64,000 nucleotides of DNA from Sciurus carolinensis (taxonomy: Eukaryota > Chordata > Mammalia > Rodentia > Sciuridae). Within the stretch, counting starts at the first letter, position 1. The number at the start of each line of letters is the position of its first letter. Of this stretch, positions 1 through 9,200 are shown one piece after another. Location of the stretch: positions 141,900,057 through 141,964,056 of the forward strand of contig NC_062219.1 of NCBI RefSeq assembly GCF_902686445.1, read 5' to 3'. The translations under genes and the position numbers were made by a program. Under the pieces are notes generated by a model. The model searched no databases. It worked only from the letters and a program-made list of their open reading frames with translations, and was not told the origin of the DNA.

Positions 1-706
1 TGCTACTTTTAATGCAACCCACCTATAAATTGTTCAGCTTCTTTTTAAACACTTTTGACAAGATAGCCCATTATCATTGCCTCCTCATGCACCTTCTAGC
101 TGTATGGTGCATAATCAGTCTAATGAAACTAATGTCACATTAGTAAACATGTGAAAGACAGGAGTTAAGTTCTCTTCCCAGGGCCCATATCTAATGACAG
201 CTCATCACTTGTTTCTTTACAAGTCACCAGCATGTGCAAAACCAGTTGCTAAATCTATTTGTTCCTCTCTTCTGCTTTAATGCATTTATTAGGACTTCTC
301 CTTTGCTCCTGAATAAGAGTTGATAATCTAATTATATGACTCAGATTACATTATTTAATTTAGGCTTTGACAGGCAGCAGGGTTTTTTGTTTCTTTATGT
401 TGCATTAAAAAATAATTGAAATGTGTATTTGTTTTTGAGAAAATTAGATTCTATTAAAGTTTAATATGTTTGTAAAATACACAGGAAAGCTTTTAGGATG
501 TGTTTATTATAAGAGATGGTCTCTGCTACAACCCCTGGTCTTCAGATCTGTCTTCAGAGATGCTGATGACACAGAGCCATGTGGTGAAGGGGTATGAGAA
601 GGAGTGAGGTGCAAAAACATTGTGGAACTCAGGATTTAGGTGGCAGGCCTCTTTCACCAGGCTTGCACCTATTCTGATGACTTTGCTTATCCCTGTTTTT
701 GGCTTT

Positions 707-893
707 TTTTTTTTTGTATTGGTGATCGAAACTTTTCTGCCAGTGAACTACATCCCTGGGCCTTTCTATTTTGAAACAAGATTTCACTGTGTTGCCCAGG
801 CTGGTCTCCAACTCGGAATCCTCCTGCCTTAGCCTCCTGAGGCACTAGATTACAGGAATGTGGTGCTACCACACCTGGGCTCCCTGTCTGTTT
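707..893 (-). repeat. B1/ID composite SINE
   Basis: Read on the minus strand, a 7SL-like half (complement of the TTGCCCAGGCTGGTCTCCAA block and CCTGCCTTAGCCTCCTGAG) is followed by a decayed ID half and an A-rich tail, seen as a T run at 707-716. This B1 plus ID arrangement is the squirrel composite type. Confidence 0.8.
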
Positions 894-2417
894 TAAATTG
901 TTTTAATAAACTATGGTCTGTGAGTCTCTGTGTTCAGTGGCCTCTGGGGAGCCTGCCTGGTAGTGTACTTGAAGGCCACTGTTGCATTTCCCAGGTGACA
1001 ATTCATGCCAAAGTACAGAATTCATGTTGGGAATGTCGGGTCTTTTAGTTTCTTTTCCTGCTAGGCATGTATGGTCTGCATTTATTCTCAACCATCCCTG
1101 TATTGAATTTTCTACTTTGATATTTATGTAGAAGCAAATTTTCATCATAAATCCGCTCCTTCCTGATGTTATAACATCACACATGCCATCTCCACCTTTC
1201 CTCCCAGAGTTTATTCAACAGCCATGTGTTGAATATTCACCAGGAGTGCCAGCAACTATCCTAAATCCTGGGAGCTGAAAGGAAAAATAAGATCCCTGCC
1301 CAAAGGTCAAAAGCTGTGGGAATACTTTAATGGATTCAGTGCAACAGCCTGGGGTGATAAGGGCCAGCTTGATTGATTTTTGTAAATTATGAGACTTTGG
1401 GTTTTCATATTACAGGGCATTTTTTATAGAAGCACAATGCTTTTCTCAGTTCTGAAAGACTCAACTCAGAAAATAAAAGCACTCTGGCTATCCTAGACTT
1501 CAACAAAGAGCGTGGCAGTGGATCCGTACAGGCCACAGGTGTCTGACCAAGACCAGGGAAGTGATAAGAATTCTGAGATGTCCTCAATTAAGTTACAGGC
1601 CAGAGAATGGAAGAAGAGAAATAAGATCATTTTAACTCACAGCTTCAAGTCAAATCAACAAAGAAAACTGCTCCACATTTGTTTTTTTCCTGTTTGCTGA
1701 ATATTGCCCAACAAGGCCACATCTTATTCTGCTTTTGGAATCAACTGAGAAGTAGAAAACTATTCTTTATGGACCAACCTAGGGTTGGCCTGTTTTGTGT
1801 TATCCTGTCCCTCTTATGTATAGCCAGTGTGCGTTCAATGTAAGTGATTTATATAAGTTTCTTCTCAAAATTTCATTAAAAAACACCCTGACCCTTTAGG
1901 TGCAGTGAACATCTTCCCTGTGGTTGTTTGGCCATGTTGCTGGTGGGTTAGGGAATTTTTTCCAGGACTGGTCCTTTTTCCTTTTGGCTACCATCTGTAT
2001 AGCTCGATAACTTACTTATTTTCAGAGACCTCTTAGTCTCAAAAGTTTAGCAGCAGGAAAAGTCAGGGATGGGATGCAGCCAGGGCAATCTTTCCCTCTT
2101 GTCTCCGACTCTGCAGGTTGTCATCTTTCTTTCCTCTGCTGACTGCCCCTTACTTCTCACTCTGCATCTCCTTGTCTGTCTGGGGCATGTTTATGGAGCA
2201 CCCATTATGTGCCCTATATTGAGTGCTGCATACTAGTTTTCACTCTCATGGAGTTCATATGCCAGAGTCAGGAGGTGAACTTGACAGTAGGTCAGCATGT
2301 GAGGAGGTATGTGCCATGAAGAAAAACATGCTGTGGAGGGAAATGCGGTGGCATTGAAGGTTTGTTTTTGTGTTGCTGGGCACAAAAGCCTGCTAGATAG
2401 GCACTCTGCTACTGAGC

Positions 2418-3407
2418 TGCCAGGGTCCAGCGCTAGCAGGGTCAGGGGTCCTAGATGGATGGGAGGCATTGGCGCGGTGGAGAAACAGCACACACAGACA
2501 CCAGACCTTGTGAGGCTGAATCTGTCTTTATTTTTTCTGCCAGCCTTTTTATAGATATTTTTCTTTACTAATGATCATATCATTTTATGGTTAGTTTAAA
2601 AGAAGAAAAACCTTCAAAAGTACAATCTACGCTTCTTCTCAAAGTACACATTTTCTCTGTATGACAGCCCAGACCAAAACAACCTTATTTCCCAGCTAGA
2701 TTAAAACAACCTCGTCTCCCAGCTAAACTGAGGGCACCATGATCTGCCAGCCTTCAACCTTCAGAACAAACACGTCAACTAGATTTTCTGAGAAACCACC
2801 CCCATCATGAACTCCAGTGTTTAACAGTGAGAAACTTTTACTATTATTAAAGGGCAAAGAAATCAACTTATAGTTAATCATTAGTTTATTCTAATTTCAT
2901 ATAATGGCAGACTACAATCTTATTCTGATTCTTAAAGAATTAGACTAAACATAGGAAAAGCACAAATTATATTTATGACTAACCTAAATGTTTTTATTAT
3001 GTAAAGTGTCTCTAGACTGAAACTAAGAAAGCAACAAAGGCTAAACACCGGATCCAAGCTCAGAGGAATGCCTCTTGATCCATCTATTATTATACTAAAG
3101 CAATCACAGGCTCCTTTTAACTTGAGCACAGCTACATGTTTATTTTTATATATTTTATCTACGTACCACTGTCAAATTTTTATTGTGCACTATTTTGTGT
3201 TCCAATACAGTAAAACCTTCCCAAAGTTTTTCCTATAAGTTTCTAATGATATATTGATTATTAATATTAAAAAGTAACTACACACGGAGACATACCACAC
3301 CTATGGCCCCCAAGAGGGAGGACGATCAACAGAACTGTGTCAAGTGTTGAGTCCTCTATTCTAACAGACCATGTCAAGTGTTGGAGTGGCAGGAAATAGG
3401 CGCCACA
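2418..3407 (-). mobile_element. Solo LTR of a class II (ERVK-like) endogenous retrovirus
   Basis: This 990-bp insert starts with TG, ends with CA and is flanked by the 6-bp direct repeat CTGAGC (2412-2417 and 3408-3413). A 6-bp duplication is typical of ERVK/betaretrovirus-type integration. On the minus strand a TATA-like box (2544-2553) lies just before an AATAAA signal (2527-2532), leaving a U3 of about 850 bp and a short R-U5 of about 120 bp. No gag, pol or env frame is present, so it appears to be a solo LTR left by recombination. Family assignment rests on structure, not on a database match. Confidence 0.72.
2527..2553 (-). promoter_or_regulatory. LTR TATA-like box and poly(A) signal
   Basis: On the minus strand TATAAAAAGG (complement of 2544-2553) is followed 11 bp later by AATAAA (complement of 2527-2532). 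A promoter box this close to the polyadenylation signal is the short-R layout of class II retroviral LTRs. Activity is unknown. Confidence 0.5.
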
Positions 3408-3837
3408 CTGAGCTACATCCCCAACTATCAAGTTGCATTTTTTAAAAATTATTTTTAAAAATTATTTTATTTCCTAAGTAGCATTTTAAAATTTTTATTA
3501 TTTTCTTTTCTTTTATTTCCCAAGTTGTACTTTTAAATGGATGAACAGGAAAGGGCTCTGCTAAGAAGGTGACAGTAAAGATTTAAAGTGGATGAGGGAG
3601 TGAGCCAGGGAGGTTATCTGGGGAGAGGATTCTGGGCAGATGAAGCAGTTATGTTGGAGTGAGAAGACTGGGGCAGCAAGAGCAAGGGGGACAGAGGAGA
3701 CAGTCCTGAGGTCAGGTGCAGGGCTTTGTAGGCCACAGCATAAAATAAACGGCCTACTGAAGAGTTTTGAGCCAAGGAATGACATATTTGGACTTAGAAC
3801 AGGAGTGCTCTGGACACTATTGAGAATACACTAAAAG

Positions 3838-3998
3838 TTAGGACAACTCTGTCATTTAACAGTGTGACTTTTTATTGTCTGCCTCAATTTCCTCCAAGGA
3901 GAAAAGCAGGAGATAATTATAGTCCCTACTGCACAGGGTTATATTAAGATTAGATAATTTATGTAAAGCACTTCAGTGTCCAGCATGTAACAGCATGG
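3838..3998. repeat. MIR relic
   Basis: Old, diverged MIR-like SINE: a TGCCTCAATTTCCTCC-like segment followed by GGGTTATATTAAGATTAGAT and a run into GTAAAGCACTTCAGTG, in MIR core order. Confidence 0.55.
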
Positions 3999-4859
3999 CA
4001 TGTGCATATGCTAATATTGCATGGCTTCAACATAAGAGATCAAGAAGCATGTGGCAGACAGGGTAGACTGAGAAAACAGGTGTGGTTCTTTTTGTACTCT
4101 TATTTACTAATTTCTTGGAGAAAGGTTTATTGAGTGGATGGTTTAGCTTTACCAATAAAGCTCTAAACTACTAAAAATGTAGTGAATCATATTGTGGATA
4201 CTTGATAGCCATGAATTGATTTGAAACATTGCAACTTGGGATTTGTTTAGGATTTTTTTTTTTTTTTGGGGGGGTGGGTGGGAGCTGTGAATTTTAAACG
4301 CCAACGTAATCAGAGGTCCAAAAAATGCTTAAATTGAAGATTATGCATATTGATAATTGTAGGGGATGAAGGAGGGAAAAGTCATGGTTGACACCAAAAT
4401 TTTGGTGTACAGCAAATGAGTGAATGGGGCTGCAGAAAACACAGCAGGAAATAGAGCAGAAATAGAATGCCATGCTGTGGACTCGTGATTCACAGATATA
4501 GGTGGAAATGATATGCAACTTTCTCTCCCCCTCTGAAATGTTTCTTGACAAGACTGGCCTCACTTCCTAAGACAGACGCAAACACTGATGTGGGTCTCAT
4601 TGCCCAGCCCGTGGTCACCATATTCTCTGCAGGTTGAAAGCGGCCCCTTAAGGTTAACAGTCCTCCCGGATAGCCCGCATCTGGGTTACACCTGGTACTG
4701 TATCCCTCCGTTAAGGGGGCCTTCAGAGTCCAGCCTCAGGTGCTCTTCTCCTGCCTCCCTCTTCAGCCCTGCCCAGTGCATCTGACCTGGTGCAACACCC
4801 GTGTTACACGCTCGGTTTCCGGTTTTTGACCACTAGAATTTGAAGCTGTGTACGGGCTC

Positions 4860-5560
4860 TCACCTGCCTGTGCACACCCAACTCCGACTCCTGCCCCCAG
4901 CTCCACCCAACTCACCCGACCCAGCGCGCTCCCAGTCCACGCCCCCCTGGATTCCCAGCGCGTCCGCAGCTCCTATCCCGGCGTCCCCGGACACTGCGCG
5001 CGCAGTCACTTTGGGCTTCAGACCCTGTCCCGTCTCCGGGAGACGGTGCGCGCGCAGCGACTTCAGGCCTCAAGCCCCGCCCCCTCCCGGGGCCTCGCCT
5101 TAGGTCCCGCCCCGCCCCGGGACGGCGAGTGCGCCCGAGACGCTCCCAGACCTGGATTCAGACCTTCGTTGCTCGCCCTGCGGCTTGTGTGCCTTTTCCG
5201 CCGGCGCAGACCTTCGCGAGAGCTGCTGGGTACTTGGGGGTTGTTCTTATTTTATGCCGGTTTTGCCTTTTAGGAAGCAAGACGCTCCACTGTCAGCTGC
5301 TTTTCGTCCCCGCCATCCCGGCGAGAGCTTTAGGCCGAGTTGTGGGTGCTTTTTCTCGTCGCGCATTTTCTGCTTTCCTTATGTAGGTTGGGAGCCCCCC
5401 GGATCCCCAGAGTGGGGTAAATGCTACCCGTGTAGCGCAGTATTGTTTCGTTTCCTGCAACCCCCTCCCCCATTTCTTAAAGAAATATCAGTGCCACTTA
5501 AAATTCACGTCTCGGCGCGACCCTTAGGCCTCCCTTTCTGTGGAAGCCTAATTCTTTAAA
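4860..5560 (+). promoter_or_regulatory. TMEM14C: CpG-island promoter of TMEM14C
   Basis: This is the only strongly CpG-rich stretch in the window. It has GC-box clusters at about 5074-5085 (GCCCCGCCCC) and 5106-5120 (CCCGCCCCGCCCCGG) and no TATA box at a useful place, as expected for a housekeeping promoter. It lies 0.7-1.4 kb before the first TMEM14C coding exon, so it should contain the start site and the untranslated first exon. One plausible exon-1 donor is GCTGG|GTACTT at 5229/5230 and another is GTGGG|GTAAAT near 5416. I cannot decide between them from sequence alone. Confidence 0.75.
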
Positions 5561-5977
5561 GCAAGACTGGTGTGCGTTGCTTTCAGTCTCCTTGGGCTCC
5601 ATGAGTGCAAAAAACTTAAAAGATAGGAGTTAACTTTTCAAAGGGGGCAGCGTCAAATGTAATTATCTTCCCCTCGTCCCAGTCTAATAAGAGCTCTGAG
5701 TTGGATGCAGAAGTTTCTAAAAGTTTTACAAGGCTCGAGTACTGAAATAATTACATTCTTGGGGTAGAGACGATAAGTTGCATTCCTCTTGTTCGCTAAA
5801 GAGATTAAAAAATAGTTGAACTCAAGGCACAGAGTATTTGTTTTCTGATTTAATAGTAAGTAATGGTTAACTCATGAAAAGGTTAACTGGGTACCTGTCC
5901 AGAGCTGTCAGTGAATCTTGCTCATTTTCTTTTCTCACTTTTGTGGGCCTGTTAGAAACGAGTTTTGTTTCAAAAAC

Positions 5978-6110
5978 GGCTGGCATTTGTACAGCATTTA
6001 CTATGTGCTGAGCACGTATTAGCCTCGTGGAATGTTCACAACAGCCGTAGGAAATGAGTGCTGTTGTTATCTTCATTGGAACTGAGGCTTCAGAGGTGTA
6101 GCTTGAGGGC
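5978..6110 (-). repeat. MIR relic
   Basis: MIR-like order: TTTACTATGTGCTGAGCACG, then a TTCACAACAGCC-like block and GAACTGAGGCTTCAGAGG. Diverged, and located in the first TMEM14C intron. Confidence 0.6.
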
Positions 6111-6259
6111 CCAGTTAATTCTCAGCCACCAAGGTCTTGAGCCAGAACTTGGACCTTCTTCTGTGTTGGAGATCCATGCGTTTAACCACGTCTGATCCAG
6201 CCCCTTGTTCACAGGTGCAGGCCTGGTGTAGTCTCTTCGCTGATTGCAGTGAGAGAGCA

Positions 6260-6282
6260 ATGCAGAAGAACACTGGCCCAAT
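6260..6282 (+). CDS. TMEM14C: TMEM14C coding exon 1 (start codon)
   Basis: This exon encodes MQKNTGP plus the first two bases of a Met codon, ending CCAAT|GTAAGT. The acceptor is probably GATTGCAG|TGAGAG at 6249/6250, making a very short exon. The CAG at 6212-6214 is an alternative. The frame continues exactly into the next exon. Confidence 0.88.
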
Positions 6283-9200
6283 GTAAGTGCACAGTACTAA
6301 CAGTGGAATAACTAGCCACTTCTAAAACCAGAGTTCCATCTGAAGAGAGCCCTAGAGTGGACTGCCTAGGGACATTATGGGGTATGAGTGGGTCACTGAA
6401 CACATGGCCAGAGTCCTGGATTTGAGTCCCAGCACTGCCACTGACCAGTTGTGTGACTCAGTGAGTCATTCAACCTCTCTGAGTTTTACTTTGATTTGTA
6501 TAGTGATAAAATTTGTCTGGAACCATGATGACCTTTAATGACTCATGTGGGTTTTATATTTGTTTTTATACATAGCACTGATTTCTCCCTTTTCTATTTT
6601 CAGGGTGCCTTTACATTATTTTGGCTTTGGCTACGCAGCACTGGTTGCTACTGGTGGAATCATTGGCTATGCAAAAGCAGGTAAGAGCTGCTTAAATTCT
6701 TCACATTATTTCAGAGGAGAGTGAGTCCCCAGGGTCCCAGAGCAGCAGTCTTGTTTGAGGCCACTTTGCCTTAGGCCCCAAAGCTTGAGTGCAACTGAAG
6801 CTGTCAGACTCCTGCACTTGCCTTTTGTTTATCTGGCCAAGCTGAACCAGGCTTGTTTTTGCTTCTTTATCCTAAAGGTGGGCAGGCATGGTGTAGATTA
6901 TTGTTATCTTCAACTGCCATTCATCAGCCTTGACCCCAGGATGTCATCTCTGCACCATTCAAGTAGGAAGAGGCCTCTGGTCTTCGCTTACTCTTTAGGT
7001 TTTTTGCTAGGGCCAGAACCCAGGGCTTTCTTTGCTCATGCTAGGCACATACTCTGCCATTGAGCTACAGCCTCAGCTCTCTCATACTCATTTTTGAAGT
7101 CTCCTCATCTTTCTAGGTAGGGGTTATCACTATGCTTACTTGCCTGTGTCCCCACTCAACAAGCATGCACTGGGATTCTTATTCTCTGAATCTGTTTTTA
7201 GTTGACCGACCCTATTTCCCTTTTGTGATTCTGAAGTCCTGCCTGTGCACAACCTGATCAAGGTTGTTAAGAAAAACCTAACCACATTTGTAGGTAAATG
7301 GATGGAGCTGGAGAATATCATGCTAAGCAAAATAAGCCAATCTAAAAAACCAAAGGCCGAATGTTTTCTCTGATATGCAGTTGCTAATTCACAATAAGGG
7401 GGGCACCTAGGGGAAAACAGAAGTACTTTGGATTAGGCAGAGGGAAGTGAAGGCATGGGGACAGGAAGGATGGTAGAATGAACTGGACATCATTACCCTG
7501 TGTGCATATATGATTACACAACTGGTGTGATTCTACATCATATACGACCAGTAGAATGAGAAGTTACCCTCCATTTATATATGATGTGTCAAAGTTCATT
7601 CTACTGTCATATCTAACTAACTAGAACAAATGAAAAAAAAGTAAACATAAAAAAAGGAAAAGCCTAAACACAGATCCACCTAGGAGGGAAGGACTCCGCT
7701 TGCTCTGTGATGGAGGTAACTGTTTCTTAGATTGGAAGTGCCCTACTGCTGGAGGAGAGAAGGATGGTGCTTAAGACCCTGACTTCTCTGTTAAGCCAGC
7801 AGATTTCCCAAGACGTTTTCCTGCTTGAGGACGCCTTGGTTAGGAACTGTGGGAAGAAAGCTTCTCTTCGATCTGCTCCCCTGGAGGCCAGGGGAGTCTG
7901 GTTGATTTGGCAAATGAACTAAATGTCAGACATAACGCAAGCCTGTGTTTGCTTCCCTCCAGGTAGTGTGCCGTCCCTGGCGGCCGGGCTCTTCTTTGGA
8001 AGTTTAGCAGGCCTGGGTGCTTACCAGCTGTCACAGGATCCCAGGAACATTTGGGTTTTCCTAGGTATGTCTGCCTTGATGTCTCCATAGAGCATGTCTG
8101 TCCCCATCATTCGTTTTACCGGAAGGCCCTGGTTTGGTGGGATGTGGCAGGTTCTCCACACTCACAGATTGGACTGCCTCTGCTGAGGCAAGTTTTCAAA
8201 CGGGGATTCGTGCTCGTTTGTTTATCTTTCATGTATAGAGCGTGGAGAGCGTTTCATGGCTGTCTTCCCTGTGAGATTCACGTTGAACTTGCACAAGGCA
8301 GTCTGTCTGTTACTCTTTGCAGTTGGATGTTAACCGTGGTCGGCGTGAGCATCACTGAATTGTCTGCATTAACTTCATCCATGTTGCATTTTTCCCATTT
8401 GAAAGTCAGTTTGCTCTTAAGCAGTCAGCCAGTCGCGTAAGGGTGGGCCTTGCTTCGGGAAGCCCTCTGATTTGCTAGGGAAGTCAGACATGGATGTAAA
8501 ATGCGACTGTGGAACTGTGGGAAAGTGCCCCCTGAGCAGGCCTGGCCGTGAGGAGCGTGGGGAAAGGGAAGATCACTTATCAGGGTGGCTTTGGACACTC
8601 TTGATGGGCCCCACCCAGGTGTCAGACACTGCCGGGAATGCGGTGCCTTCGCAGTCCCACCACGTGGAGGTGCTGCTCTGGCCCTTATGAGGGTGGGAGT
8701 GAGGACAGGCAGGGGGAGGCCAGCGACGGCTGGCTGGGGACGGAGGCTGCACCGGCCCTCAGCTCTGCTGAGCAGCGTCCTCATCCGTGCTCTGGACTGA
8801 CGTTCCGCCCACTCCACGGTCCCGGCTCTCACCCTCCACTCCCACAGTCACCTCCTGCCTGCTTAAGCCTCCAGGTGGAGACCGCCATGCCGCCCTCGGC
8901 CTCAGGCCTCCCTTGTCCTCTCGCCCTCCTTTCCAGGGTAGTCCCTCCACCTGGGCTCTGATCTCTTCCCTGCCTTGCTCGGAACTGTGTTGTCAGGAGT
9001 CCCTCCTGTATGTTTCCCCCCCTTTTGGCAGATCTCTCTCGTTGGGGCTCACATGTGCTCATCTCTCCCCATGTAACAAAGCAGGACCTCTGGTGACCCC
9101 GCTTCCCTTTTTAGTTGCTGCCCTTTCCTTCTCTCAGAAACTTCTCTAAGAAACCATTTGTCCTCCATTTCTCCCCATTTCACACATCGTCAACCCTTCA

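Larger units (their letters stand above)
2362..3441 (-). repeat. ID SINE split by an LTR
   Basis: An old reversed ID element lies in two parts. 2362-2417 ends in CTACTGAGC, and 3408-3441 starts with CTGAGCTACATCCCCAAC. Removing 2418-3407 and one CTGAGC copy restores the usual ID order CTACTGAGCTACATCCCC, so the LTR landed inside it. Confidence 0.8.
1..4849. other. Intergenic region upstream of TMEM14C
   Basis: No exon or gene is recognisable here on either strand. The open frames are short and have no family signature. Contents that can be named are a reversed B1/ID composite SINE near 0.7-0.9 kb, a reversed ID element split by a 990-bp retroviral LTR (2.36-3.44 kb), an AT-rich stretch at 3.43-3.54 kb and a MIR relic near 3.84-4.0 kb. 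The rest looks like unique or very old sequence. In human the gene left of TMEM14C is PAK1IP1; nothing from it was seen. Confidence 0.75.
6681..7962. other. TMEM14C: TMEM14C intron 3, repeat-bearing
   Basis: Between coding exons 2 and 3. It contains a reversed ID SINE and the 3' end of a squirrel-type L1. The remaining 0.3 kb before the acceptor shows nothing recognisable. Confidence 0.7.

Noticed and set aside
8425..8832. 135-codon frame in the TMEM14C intron, minus strand
   Set aside because: Arg/Pro/Ala-rich, overlapped by other frames on both strands, and typical of GC-rich sequence. No family recognised.
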